From SHZI01 sp038214295 (GTDB taxonomy: Bacteria; Pseudomonadota; Gammaproteobacteria; Steroidobacterales; GCA-2729495): 64,000 nucleotides of DNA. The stretch covers positions 44,280-108,279 of the forward strand of contig JBBQSA010000003.1 in the NCBI GenBank assembly GCA_038214295.1. The letters are read 5' to 3'. The translations under genes were made by a program, and so were the position numbers. Positions 27,752 to 36,988 of the stretch are shown one piece after another (position 1 is the stretch's first letter; each line of letters opens with the position of its first letter). A model generated the notes under the pieces. It was not told the DNA's origin. It did no database searches and saw only the letters and a list, made by a program, of their open reading frames with translations.

Positions 27752-28981
27752 ATGCAGAACACCATCGTGATCGCCGGGGCCGGGCATGCTGCTGGCCAGA
27801 CCATCGTGTCCCTCCGCCAGGGCGGCTTCACGGGCCGCATCGCCCTCGTCGGCGAGGAGCCCTTCCTCCCCTACCAGCGGCCGCCACTTTCCAAGAAATT
27901 CCTCGCGGGCGAACTGGACGTGCCCCGGCTGCTGCTCCGCCAGGAAAAGTTCTACGCGGAGCACGACATCGAGGTGCTGCTCGGCACACGGGTGAACCGC
28001 ATCGACCGTGGCGCCCGGACGGTGACTCTGAGCACGGGCAAGAACCTCGACTACAACAAGCTCGTGCTGGCCACCGGCAGCCGCGCCCGGGAGGTCCAGG
28101 TTCCCGGCCACCGGCTCGCGGGCGTGCATTACCTGCGGACCATCGGCGACGTGGACCGCATCCGTGATGACTTCCGGCCCGGCGCCTCGCTGGTCGTCGT
28201 GGGCGCCGGCTACATCGGTCTCGAGGTGGCCGCCATTGCGGTGACCCACGGCCTGAAGGTCACCGTGATCGAACTGGCCAGCCGGGTGATGGCCCGGGTC
28301 GAGGCGCCGCCGGTGTCGGACTTCATGCACCGGGTGCACGAGGAGGCCGGCGTCACGATCCGCTGCAACACCGGCATCAGCGGCTTCGTGGGCGAGAACC
28401 ACCTGCAGGCCGTCGCCTGCAGCGATGGCACACAAATCCCCGCCGACCTCGCCATCGTCGGGATCGGCATCCTGCCGAACGTCGAGCTGGCCGCGGATGC
28501 GGGCCTCACCTGCGACAACGGCATCATGGTGGACGAGTACTGCCGCACCAGCGACCCGCACGTGCTCGCCGTCGGCGACTGCACCAATCACCCGAACCCG
28601 CTGCTCGGCCGCCGGCTGCGCCTGGAGTCGGTGCACAACGCCCAGGAGCAGGCCAAGACCGCCGCCACGACCATCCTCGGCCGGCTGGAGCCGTACGCGC
28701 AGATCCCCTGGTTCTGGTCGGACCAGTACGACCTGAAGCTGCAGATCGTGGGACTCAACTCGGCCTCGGACCAGGCGGTGGTGCGCGGTGACCCGGCGTC
28801 CGGTTCCTTCGCGGCGTTCTTCATCGGTGAGGGGCGGCTGAAGGCGGTCTACGCCATCAACAGTCCCCGGGAGTTCATGCTGTCGAAGAAGCTGATCGCA
28901 CAGGGCGCCCGGCCCGAGCCGGCGCTCCTGCGCGACATGTCGGTGTCCTTCAAGGACATCGCCGAGGCGCTCGACAACTAG
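27752..28981 (+). CDS. FAD-dependent ferredoxin/rubredoxin reductase-type oxidoreductase
   Basis: A 409-aa flavoprotein. FAD-binding motif IAGAGHAAGQTI at the start (note GAGHAA in place of the usual GxGxxG/A), NAD-binding VVVGAGYIGLEVAAIA near residue 148, the FAD-contact VLAVGDCTNHPNP, and a C-terminal reductase domain. Such enzymes pass electrons from NAD(P)H to ferredoxins feeding P450s or oxygenases; no partner gene is nearby. Confidence 0.87.
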   Translation: MQNTIVIAGAGHAAGQTIVSLRQGGFTGRIALVGEEPFLPYQRPPLSKKFLAGELDVPRLLLRQEKFYAEHDIEVLLGTRVNRIDRGARTVTLSTGKNLDYNKLVLATGSRAREVQVPGHRLAGVHYLRTIGDVDRIRDDFRPGASLVVVGAGYIGLEVAAIAVTHGLKVTVIELASRVMARVEAPPVSDFMHRVHEEAGVTIRCNTGISGFVGENHLQAVACSDGTQIPADLAIVGIGILPNVELAADAGLTCDNGIMVDEYCRTSDPHVLAVGDCTNHPNPLLGRRLRLESVHNAQEQAKTAATTILGRLEPYAQIPWFWSDQYDLKLQIVGLNSASDQAVVRGDPASGSFAAFFIGEGRLKAVYAINSPREFMLSKKLIAQGARPEPALLRDMSVSFKDIAEALDN

Positions 28982-29634
28982 CGCGTGCTGACCGGCGGCG
29001 GGTTCATCTTGATGGCGAGCGCCCAGTCCGGGTTCGGGTCGCCCGGATAGAAGAAGTCGCGGATCTCACCGGTGAAACCGGCGTAGCGACCGGAGGCCCC
29101 CGTCACCCCGGTGGGGTCATCCACGGGCGGCGGGGCCGACACCGCGTACTGCGGGGCCAGCAGGTCCCGGCCGCCGCCCCGCGCGGTCGCGAAGAATGTG
29201 TCCCGCACCAGGGTCCAGAAATTGCTGTAGCTGGCGGCGAAGGCGCTGCCCTCGCCGGGCCAGAGGATGCTCCAGGTGTCGTCGGTACCAAGCCGCGCCC
29301 GCCAGAGGGAATTCTCCCCGGAGAGCGTCGAGACCTTGACGGCCAGCGCGGCCGGCGTGCCCTCCCCGGCCGGCAGAACAATGATGCCGATGCGCACATG
29401 GGCGAGCGCGGGCGCCTTCAGTGCCACCTTCCGGTCCGGGGGGCCGAAGCCGACGAGGTCCGCGACGCCGGTGCCGATACCCCGGTAGGCATCCCAGCGG
29501 TAGGCTTTGGCGGGCGCGATGTCCGCGGGCAGGGGCGACAGTCCGCCCATGAAGGCCAGCGGGTTCAGGAGCAGCAGGCCCGCTCCCGCGAGGATGCCGA
29601 GGACGAAGCCAAGGACAATGATCGCCAGGCGCAC
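28978..29634 (-). CDS. Hypothetical membrane-anchored protein
   Basis: A 218-aa protein with one N-terminal helix (about 5-28) and an otherwise soluble, probably periplasmic domain without a recognised family. It starts 2 bp after the stop of the gene at 29637, so the two form an operon. It overlaps the FAD-reductase stop by 4 bp. Confidence 0.65.
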   Translation of the reverse strand: MRLAIIVLGFVLGILAGAGLLLLNPLAFMGGLSPLPADIAPAKAYRWDAYRGIGTGVADLVGFGPPDRKVALKAPALAHVRIGIIVLPAGEGTPAALAVKVSTLSGENSLWRARLGTDDTWSILWPGEGSAFAASYSNFWTLVRDTFFATARGGGRDLLAPQYAVSAPPPVDDPTGVTGASGRYAGFTGEIRDFFYPGDPNPDWALAIKMNPPPVSTR

Positions 29635-29636
29635 GA

Positions 29637-30338
29637 TCAGTTGGCCCCCGCCGTGAAGGTCGACAACACGATCCGGCCGCGGGTGCTGCCGTCGGCGTTG
29701 ACCTCCTCCAGGTTCCAGGTCTCGGTAAAGCTGCCCTTGAGACCGGCGAACTCGCTGGTCCCGCGCAGCACCCGGCCCGTGCTCCGGGAGCCGGCTGGCG
29801 TGGACAGGTTCGCCGTGACCCGGAAGCGTGGACCGTCGGTCCAGAAGGTGGCGGACTGGGCCGGCGGAACCGCCACGGTCCGGTCGGCCGACACCCGCTC
29901 GCGAACGGTCGAGTCGAGGACGTCGGACTGGGCGAGAAACAGCGCGCCCCGGCTGGGGATCACGAGCAGCCAGTTGGAGTCGGAGCGTCCCCGGTCGGAG
30001 ATCGCGCCGCCGGCCCCGGCCACCCGGCTGGCGACCCCAATGACGTTGTCCTCCGTGTCCCGGATCCGGAAGAGTTCGGCGCTGGCCCGCTGGCCCGCGC
30101 TGTCCTCCAGCACGGCAGCACCAACGGCAGCAGCGCCCGGCAGGGCCGCGGGGTCCTCGCCGGGACGGGCTATCCGGTCCTCGGGCCAGCGGATCACGAA
30201 ATCCTCCTGGCGTCCGCCGTCCGGCGGCACGGTGATGAGCGAGCGGTAGCGAAGGTGCTGGGGCAGCGGCCAGAAGGTGGCAGCCACGGCCACGACTGCC
30301 AGTCCGGCGCTAAACGCGGCGATGAACAGTCGTTTCAT
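29637..30338 (-). CDS. Hypothetical exported protein
   Basis: A 233-aa protein with an N-terminal signal anchor (about 5-22). The rest appears beta-rich and soluble. No family recognised. It is translated just upstream of the gene at 28978, and both are membrane anchored, so they may work together in the envelope. Confidence 0.65.
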   Translation of the reverse strand: MKRLFIAAFSAGLAVVAVAATFWPLPQHLRYRSLITVPPDGGRQEDFVIRWPEDRIARPGEDPAALPGAAAVGAAVLEDSAGQRASAELFRIRDTEDNVIGVASRVAGAGGAISDRGRSDSNWLLVIPSRGALFLAQSDVLDSTVRERVSADRTVAVPPAQSATFWTDGPRFRVTANLSTPAGSRSTGRVLRGTSEFAGLKGSFTETWNLEEVNADGSTRGRIVLSTFTAGAN

Positions 30339-30423
30339 GGCACGGCCCCACCCGCTGACAGAACGCCCGCGCAGTGTAAGCGCTCACACATGGCGAGGCG
30401 ACAATCCCGGGCGGGATTCGATA

Positions 30424-31989
30424 CTAGGCGAGATAGTGCGCCAGGTATTCATCGAAGGGCTGGTCGTCAGCCGCCTCGATCTGCGCCTGCCTGGCCAGGG
30501 AGTCGGCGGCCTCCACAACCAGCAGCTCCCGGTGCCGGTTGAGATCCGGCGCCAGCGACAGGAAATAGTCCCGGGTCCGGCGCGCGAGGTCGAGGCCGTA
30601 GCCGGCCAGCGACTGCCGCTGGTCTCGGAGTTCGCGCAGCAGCGCTGCGGACGGCGTGCGCTCGGGATCCTCCACCGCAAGCCGCTGGTAACGGACCGCC
30701 TCCACATGTCCCTGCTGTTCGTCGGGATCGATGAGACGGGCCACCTGGATCATGTCGTCGCAGATTGCCGTCCCCCACTCCTGCATCCCGACGCTGCCAT
30801 CGCCCTGGATGAGGCGCAGCCCCGGCTCGCGGCCCAGGCGGGCAACGAGGCCATGGTTGCAGTCGAGGCCTTCCTGCTCCGCCGGGGCGATCAACGGGCT
30901 CTCCTGCAGCAGGCAATAAATCAGGAACACCTCCAGGAAGCGCAGCTGTCGCTGGTTGATGCCCACCGGGTCCCAGGGGCTGATGTCGAGGGCGCGCAAC
31001 TCCAGGTACTGGACGCCCCCGCGCTGCAGGGCCGCCGTCGGCCGCTCGCCGGTGTTGGTGACGCGCTTGGGGCGGATGGTGCTGTAAAACTCGTTCTCGA
31101 TCTGCAGCTGGTTCGGACTGAGCTGGCGATACTCTCCGTCGACGCGGACGCCGATCTCCTCGAACTCCTGCCGCGGCACCTGTGTCGCCTGGTAAAGGTC
31201 CCGCACGTACTCGTCCAGGCTGTTGGCGGACACGACTAGACTGGCCTGGGCACTGTTGCGATAGCCGAGGTCACTCATGCGCAGGGACGTGGCAAAGGGG
31301 CCGTAGAGCGTGCCGTCATCGAGTTCCTCGAGGCCCGTCACCTCCCGGCCGCGCACGAAGGTCTTGCAGAGGGCGGGCGATGCACCGAACAGGTAGAGCA
31401 GCAGCCAGTCGAAGCGGCGCACGTTGCGCACCGCGCCCAGGTAAGCCGACGACCGGAACGCCTGCAGGTCCCCGGTCTCGCCTTCCAGGGACTGGTACAG
31501 CGGCCAGAACGCGTCCGGCAGCGAGTAGTTGTAATGAATGCCGGAAATCGCCTGCATCGTCCGTCCGTAGCGGTGGCCAAGGCCGCGCCGGTAGATGGTC
31601 TTCATCCGGCCGATGTTGGACGTGCCGTACAGCGCCAGCGGCACGTCGGCGTCGCTGTTGATCGAGCACGGCATGCTGAGGGGCCAGAGCAGCTCGTCGC
31701 CGATACGCTCCATGACGAACTGGTGCACGTCACACAGGAACTGGACGGTTTCCCAGTTTGACAGCTGCGGCGGCGTGACGAATTCCAGGAGGGCCTCGGA
31801 GTAGTCGGTCGTGATGTACCGGTTGGTCAGCGCGGAGCCGAGCACACGGGGATGCGGGGTTTGCGCCAGTCCGCCCGACGGGGTGATCCGCAGGCACTCG
31901 CGCTCAACGCCGCGCTGCCCCCCGCGCACGAGGCCGGCCAGGTCCGGGGTGGACAGGTGGCGCAAGCGGGCTTCGAGTGTCTGTCCCAA
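30424..31989 (-). CDS. gshA: Glutamate-cysteine ligase
   Basis: A 521-aa class I gamma-glutamylcysteine synthetase, first step of glutathione synthesis. Typical segments are RGVERECLRI, TTDYSEALLEFVTPP, SGIHYNYSLPD and EFYSTIRPKR. Length agrees with E. coli GshA (518 aa). Glutathione would be the co-substrate for the MAPEG-type protein at 16770. Confidence 0.96.
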   Translation of the reverse strand: MGQTLEARLRHLSTPDLAGLVRGGQRGVERECLRITPSGGLAQTPHPRVLGSALTNRYITTDYSEALLEFVTPPQLSNWETVQFLCDVHQFVMERIGDELLWPLSMPCSINSDADVPLALYGTSNIGRMKTIYRRGLGHRYGRTMQAISGIHYNYSLPDAFWPLYQSLEGETGDLQAFRSSAYLGAVRNVRRFDWLLLYLFGASPALCKTFVRGREVTGLEELDDGTLYGPFATSLRMSDLGYRNSAQASLVVSANSLDEYVRDLYQATQVPRQEFEEIGVRVDGEYRQLSPNQLQIENEFYSTIRPKRVTNTGERPTAALQRGGVQYLELRALDISPWDPVGINQRQLRFLEVFLIYCLLQESPLIAPAEQEGLDCNHGLVARLGREPGLRLIQGDGSVGMQEWGTAICDDMIQVARLIDPDEQQGHVEAVRYQRLAVEDPERTPSAALLRELRDQRQSLAGYGLDLARRTRDYFLSLAPDLNRHRELLVVEAADSLARQAQIEAADDQPFDEYLAHYLA

Positions 31990-32101
31990 GGTGGGGTCCT
32001 GCTGTGAGGGGCCCGGCAGCCTGTGGCCGGCCGGCTGCGCAGATTACACGGTATCGGCAAGTTGGCGGGACCACGGCGCGGACCGGCCGCCCGCGGGGCG
32101 G

Positions 32102-33073
32102 CTAGCGGGAGAAGGCCCGCAGCAGGTACTCGTCGGACCAGGTGTGCAGGCGGTAATCCTGCAGGTAGCCGCAGTGCCCGCCCCAGCGGGTGCGGTGGAT
32201 CGTCAGGCCGGCGGGCCGGGCCAGGCGCGCCGCCGACCCTGCGGGAATCACGGGGTCGTCGTCCGCGAGGAGGATGGAGGCCGGCGTGGCGAGCAGTCCC
32301 AGCCGCTCGCCGGTGATGGCGTAGCCGCGCAGGTAGCTGAGGAGGTCGGGGAACTCGGTGTAGCGGGTCACGAAGAACTCGGTCATGTCGCGCAGGGAGC
32401 GGAACCGGGCCAGGGGGCCGAAGTCGTAGTCATCCGGGAACGCCTCGGCCTTGCGCTCGAGGGAGCGCCGCCACTTGTTGATGAAATAGCGGCGGTAAAC
32501 GGCCGATCCGGAGTCCAGCGCCACCATGGTCTCCTCCGGATCGAGCACCGGGCAGACCGCGGCGACCCCCGCGAGCCCGAGTCCCGGCCCGTCGGCCGAG
32601 GCAATGCGCAGGGCGAAGTTCCCGCCCAGGGAATAGCCGCCGAGGTAGAGGACGTCACCCGGAAAGCTGTCGCGTACCCAGCGCGTGGCATCGAGCATCT
32701 CGTCGAGCCGGCAGGAATGAAAGATGCCGCGATTGAGGTGCTGGGAATCACCGTGGTCCCGCATGTTCAGGCGGACGATGCGGAAGCCCGCGCGCCAGAG
32801 ACGGTCAGCCGCCGACACCACGTGGAGGGACTGGGAGCTGCCCTCCCAGCCGTGCAGCAGGATCGCGAGCCGGCCGTCGGGCCGCCGTGCCGGCGTGTGC
32901 TGCGCCAGCAGCCGGACACCGTCATTGCACTCGACGACGAGATCCTCCGTGGCATTCAGGAAGTCGCCGGCCTCGTCGAGAACGAGGCGGCGGCGCCAGA
33001 CGCTGTTGGCCAGCGCAGCCTGGAGGTCCGCGTGCCGCAGCAGCCGCGGGGGGGTGAAGCCAATACTCTCCAT
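32102..33073 (-). CDS. YheT-family alpha/beta hydrolase
   Basis: A 323-aa hydrolase with the nucleophile motif LGGYSLGGNFALR, the oxyanion region LLHGWEGSSQS, and late DDDPVIP (Asp) and GGHCGY (His). It matches the YheT/ABHD1-3 family, often esterases or lipases of unknown substrate. ATG 33073 is chosen since the upstream extension overlaps the next gene and lacks similarity. Confidence 0.87.
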   Translation of the reverse strand: MESIGFTPPRLLRHADLQAALANSVWRRRLVLDEAGDFLNATEDLVVECNDGVRLLAQHTPARRPDGRLAILLHGWEGSSQSLHVVSAADRLWRAGFRIVRLNMRDHGDSQHLNRGIFHSCRLDEMLDATRWVRDSFPGDVLYLGGYSLGGNFALRIASADGPGLGLAGVAAVCPVLDPEETMVALDSGSAVYRRYFINKWRRSLERKAEAFPDDYDFGPLARFRSLRDMTEFFVTRYTEFPDLLSYLRGYAITGERLGLLATPASILLADDDPVIPAGSAARLARPAGLTIHRTRWGGHCGYLQDYRLHTWSDEYLLRAFSR

Positions 33074-33090
33074 GGTCCCGCAGTTCGTCG

Positions 33091-34380
33091 TCAGTCGGCC
33101 GTCGGTTTCGCGAGGAGGTTCACGCCCACCCGCTGGTTCTGGCGGGCAATCAGGTTCCACTCGCCGGCGGTCATCGACTCCGTTACCAGCGGGTAGGGCA
33201 CCAGCGGCCGTGAATTGCCGAGCGACTCGAGCTCGACGCGGATCGGCCCCTCGTTCACACCCAGCTCGGCGAGGTAGTTGGCGAAAGCCACCGACTGCCG
33301 GCCGGACTCCACCCGGGCCTCGTAGGACGGCAGGCCCACCCGGTCGCAGCGCGCGGCGGGCAGCGCGTCCGGCGCGAGTTCCCAGGAGCCGTCGCTGGCA
33401 CGTCGCATGCAGAAGTCACCCACGTGGCCCTCGAGCTGCACGGTGCCCTGGAAGTCCAGCGCCCGCAGCCGGTCGAGAAGGTTCCGCAGCCGGTCGAGGC
33501 GCACGTCGTCGAAGGGGAAGGCGTCGGGTGGATAACTGGCGCCCTGGTTGGCGCTTATCTGCAGGGCAGCTACGAGACCGCGGGACCGGTCGGGCGGCGC
33601 ACGGTCCGCCACGTCCGGGGCGGCCACCGCAGTGCCGGCGACGGCGGCTATGTCGGTCGCGCGCCGGGCGTTGAGCTGTGCGAGCAGGTCCACGTTCTGG
33701 CGGGTCACCGTGCGCCACCGGGCCTCGGAATCGAAGTGCAGCCAGGCGAAGAGGGCCGCCACGGCGGCCAGGACCAGGACCAGCGCCCGCCACAAGGGCG
33801 GCACTGGCGCGGCTGGCGGCAGGCTGTCCCCGAGGACGCGGCTCACGGTCGTTTCGAGGTCTGCGCGCAGCGCCCGGCTGTGATCCGCCAGCATTTCCTG
33901 CAGCCAGCGGTGAAGGTCGGACCAGTCGGCAGGGGCATTCACGGAATCCACGCCGTGGAAGCCCGCGACATCGCTCGCCCGGCGGGCCGGCTGGGGCGGC
34001 TGGTCGCCTGGCAGCAGGTGCAGGGTACGCAGGACCTCCCGGACCTCCACGGGCTTGATCTGCTTCGGCAGGACGCCCACCGCCCCAAGCGCCCGGGCCT
34101 GGCCCACGTAGAGCTCGCCGGACTGGGAGGTGTACATCATCACCGGGATGGTGGCGGTCGCCGGGTTCTCCTTGATCGCCTTCACGGCCTGGAAGCCGTC
34201 CATGCCCGGCATCATGTGATCCATGAAGATCACGTCGGGACGGTGCAGGGTGAGGAACTCCAGGGCCGCCTCCGCCGACTCGGCCGTCTCAACCCGCAGC
34301 TCCAGGTCGGCGAGCATGCGCCGGAGCCCCTCGCGGGCAGTCCGGGAATCGTCGACGATCAGCGCGCTTTTCTGGGCCAC
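33091..34380 (-). CDS. Receiver-TM-OmpA-like membrane response regulator
   Basis: A 429-aa protein. Residues about 1-120 are a CheY-like receiver with the acidic pair VDD, phospho-acceptor FMDHMMPGMDG, MMYTSQ and LPK. One transmembrane helix follows (about 198-216). The C-terminal half (about 280-420) resembles an OmpA/MotB-type fold (GTVQLEGHVGDF, then ESGRQSVAFANYLAELGV and a closing LGNSRPLVPYP). A cytosolic receiver joined to a predicted periplasmic domain is unusual. It is divergent from a GGDEF-EAL gene. Confidence 0.8.
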   Translation of the reverse strand: MAQKSALIVDDSRTAREGLRRMLADLELRVETAESAEAALEFLTLHRPDVIFMDHMMPGMDGFQAVKAIKENPATATIPVMMYTSQSGELYVGQARALGAVGVLPKQIKPVEVREVLRTLHLLPGDQPPQPARRASDVAGFHGVDSVNAPADWSDLHRWLQEMLADHSRALRADLETTVSRVLGDSLPPAAPVPPLWRALVLVLAAVAALFAWLHFDSEARWRTVTRQNVDLLAQLNARRATDIAAVAGTAVAAPDVADRAPPDRSRGLVAALQISANQGASYPPDAFPFDDVRLDRLRNLLDRLRALDFQGTVQLEGHVGDFCMRRASDGSWELAPDALPAARCDRVGLPSYEARVESGRQSVAFANYLAELGVNEGPIRVELESLGNSRPLVPYPLVTESMTAGEWNLIARQNQRVGVNLLAKPTAD

Positions 34381-34519
34381 GGCCGCATTCTAAACCCCAC
34401 ACCCGCCCCGGCGGCCGTGCGCGCGGCCGCAGAACTCATGACTGGCAGGCCGGCTCACGCTTGTACGGAATGGCGTCCATCGCCATGCTAGTGGCCTCCA
34501 GGAGGGCCGAACAAGAACA

Positions 34520-36544
34520 ATGCAGCCCCGCTCGACACACAAGTCCCTGGTCGCCCTGCTGGCGGCAGCGGCCGCCGGGCCGGCTGTAGCCGCCGACGCC
34601 GGCATCACGCCCGTGGCGCTGCTGGCCGTGGCCCTCGTGCTGCTCGTGGCGCTCAGCGTACTGGCCCTCACCCTCCGCAGCCGCCTGGCGCGCCGGGAAC
34701 GCGCGGCCCGGGAGCTGACCGACGCCGTCGAGAATCTGACCCAGGGCAACCTGAGCGTCGCCATCGGCAGCAGCGACCCGGCCGAGGTCGGAGCGCTGGC
34801 GCGGTCGCTGGAGCGGCTGCGCCAGAGCCTGCGCACCTCCGCGAACTCCCGGGACTACCTGAGCCAGGTGATCGCCAGCATCAGCGACGCGGTGATCCTG
34901 ACGCGTCTGGACGGCACCATCAGCCGCGTGAACACAGCCGCCGAGCGCCTGTTCGGCCAGACCGGGACCGAGCTCGGGGGCCAGCACCTGGTCAACCTGG
35001 TTGCCGAGAACGTCCGGCCGGGATTCGCGCTGACGGATGGCAAGTCCCGCACACGGGAAACGACCTTCGTCAACGCGGCAGGGGATGAAGTCCCCGTGTC
35101 CTACACCGGCGCCGAGATCACCGCGGACGACCCGGCGCTGCAGGGCTACGTGATCACGGCGCGGAACATCAGCGAGCGCAAGGTGGCCGAGCAGCGCATC
35201 CGCTACCTCGCGCGCATCGACGCGCTGACCAAGGTTCCCAACCGGATGCAGTTCCAGCACCTGCTCCAGCGCGCGATCGCCAGGGCCCGCCGGGGCCAGC
35301 ACCGGCTCGCGCTCATCTACCTGGACGTGGACAAGTTCAAGGAGATCAACGACACCTTCGGCCACACGGCGGGCGACCTCTGCCTGGAAACCCTCACCGA
35401 ACGGCTGCGCCGCCTGCTGCCCGAGGCCTCGGTCGTGGGCCGGCTGGCCGGCGACGAATTCGCCGTGATCCTCGACCACCTGGACCCGGCGCGCAACCTC
35501 CGGGCCGAGGTCGTCGCCACCACGCGCCTGCTGCAGGAGGCGATTACCGAGCCGCTGCAGTACCAGGGCCACCAGCTGTACATCAGCACCAGCGCGGGCA
35601 TCGCCCTGTACCCGGGCGACGGCAACAACGTGATCGACCTGATCCGCAACGCCGACGCGGCCCTGTTCCGCGCCAAGCGCCAGGGTGGCGGCGCCCTCGA
35701 GGTCTACCACGCCGACATGAACGCGGCGGTGGTCGAGCGGCTGATGCTGAAGAGCCGGCTCCGGAAGGCCTTCGAGAAAAACGAACTGCGGGTGCACTAC
35801 CAGCCGAAGGTCGACCTCCGGAACGGCACGATCGCCGGCGCGGAGGCCCTGGTGCGCTGGGAACTGACGGACCGCGGCATCGTCCTGCCATCCGAATTCA
35901 TCCCGTTGGCGGAAGAAAGCAACCTGATACTGCAGATCGGCGAGTGGGTCCTCGACCGGGTGTGCAGCGATGTCCGCTCCTGGCAACTCACCCAGGTGAA
36001 GCCGGGGCTGATATCCGTCAACCTGTCACTACGCCAGCTGAAACAGCGCAACTTCATCGGCCAGGTGCAGGCGATCCTTGCACGGCATGGCGTGCTCCCC
36101 GCCGCCCTGGAGCTCGAAATCACCGAGTCGACGCTCATGGAAGACCCCAAGCGCACAGTCCGGCTGCTGGACGAGCTGCACCGCATGGGGGTGCGCCTTG
36201 CCATCGACGACTTCGGCATCGGCTATTCCTCGCTGAGTGCCCTGCAGCAGTTCCCGATTTCCACGCTCAAGATCGACCAGTCCTTCGTGCGCAATGCCAC
36301 GACCGACCACGACCAGGCAACGATCGTGGCGCTGGTCATCGAGATGGGCCACAGCCTGAAGCTGGACGTGGTGGCCGAAGGAGTGGAATCGGAGGACCAG
36401 CTGCGCTTCCTCCGGGCCCTGAACTGCGACTACGCCCAGGGCCTGCTGTTCGGCAGGGCCATCGCGGCGGACGACTTCCGGGACCTGCTGGTGGACCAGG
36501 ACAGCGGGGCCGGGCGCTACCGGCCCCTGTTCGCTCGCGGCTGA
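34520..36544 (+). CDS. PAS-GGDEF-EAL cyclic-di-GMP protein
   Basis: A 674-aa membrane protein. A signal-like first helix and a second helix (about 30-52) precede a HAMP-like linker, a PAS domain (about 112-220), GGDEF (about 228-395; active site RLAGDEF rather than GGDEF) and EAL (about 410-660; AGAEALVRWE, DDFGIGYSSL, VVAEGVES). The EAL catalytic residues look intact, so phosphodiesterase activity is likely; AGDEF variants can still cyclise GTP. It is divergent from the receiver-OmpA protein, possibly one signalling unit. Confidence 0.92.
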   Translation: MQPRSTHKSLVALLAAAAAGPAVAADAGITPVALLAVALVLLVALSVLALTLRSRLARRERAARELTDAVENLTQGNLSVAIGSSDPAEVGALARSLERLRQSLRTSANSRDYLSQVIASISDAVILTRLDGTISRVNTAAERLFGQTGTELGGQHLVNLVAENVRPGFALTDGKSRTRETTFVNAAGDEVPVSYTGAEITADDPALQGYVITARNISERKVAEQRIRYLARIDALTKVPNRMQFQHLLQRAIARARRGQHRLALIYLDVDKFKEINDTFGHTAGDLCLETLTERLRRLLPEASVVGRLAGDEFAVILDHLDPARNLRAEVVATTRLLQEAITEPLQYQGHQLYISTSAGIALYPGDGNNVIDLIRNADAALFRAKRQGGGALEVYHADMNAAVVERLMLKSRLRKAFEKNELRVHYQPKVDLRNGTIAGAEALVRWELTDRGIVLPSEFIPLAEESNLILQIGEWVLDRVCSDVRSWQLTQVKPGLISVNLSLRQLKQRNFIGQVQAILARHGVLPAALELEITESTLMEDPKRTVRLLDELHRMGVRLAIDDFGIGYSSLSALQQFPISTLKIDQSFVRNATTDHDQATIVALVIEMGHSLKLDVVAEGVESEDQLRFLRALNCDYAQGLLFGRAIAADDFRDLLVDQDSGAGRYRPLFARG

Positions 36545-36587
36545 GCCTGCGGCATAATTTCCCCAACCCCTGTACGGAGACATCCCC

Positions 36588-36935
36588 ATGCGCAGTTCCT
36601 CCTTGCTCGCCAGCCTGTTCCTCGCCGTCAGTTTCGCGCCGGCTGCTTACGCCGCCTGCGAATATCCCGCCGAGGTGAAGATTCCAGAAGGCAAGTCCGC
36701 CAGCCAGGAGGACATCACGGCCGCGAACGGGGCCGTAAAGAAGTACCTGGCCGACATGGACGTCTACCTGGCCTGCCTCGATGCCGATAACGCCGCTGTG
36801 CCCGCCGAGCAGCAGACGCCGGAGGTCAAGGCCCTCCACGTAAAGCGCTACAACGCCGCGGTGGACGCGATGGAAGCCACGGCCAACTCGTTCAATGAGC
36901 AGCTGCGGGCATTCAAGGCCGCCAGCAAGAAGTAG
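36588..36935 (+). CDS. Small periplasmic protein, unknown function
   Basis: A 115-aa protein with a clear signal peptide (cleavage after AAYA, about residue 22) and a helical, charged mature domain with two cysteines. GGAG lies before the ATG. No family recognised. Confidence 0.7.
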   Translation: MRSSSLLASLFLAVSFAPAAYAACEYPAEVKIPEGKSASQEDITAANGAVKKYLADMDVYLACLDADNAAVPAEQQTPEVKALHVKRYNAAVDAMEATANSFNEQLRAFKAASKK

Positions 36936-36988
36936 CTCCCCGGGTGTTCGCCGGTTAGAATCCGCGCCCCCTTGCCGAAGGACCGTCC

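Noticed and set aside
34436..35986. 516-codon minus-strand open frame across the GGDEF-EAL gene
   Set aside because: It is a shadow of a well-supported multi-domain protein; high GC makes long antisense frames common here.
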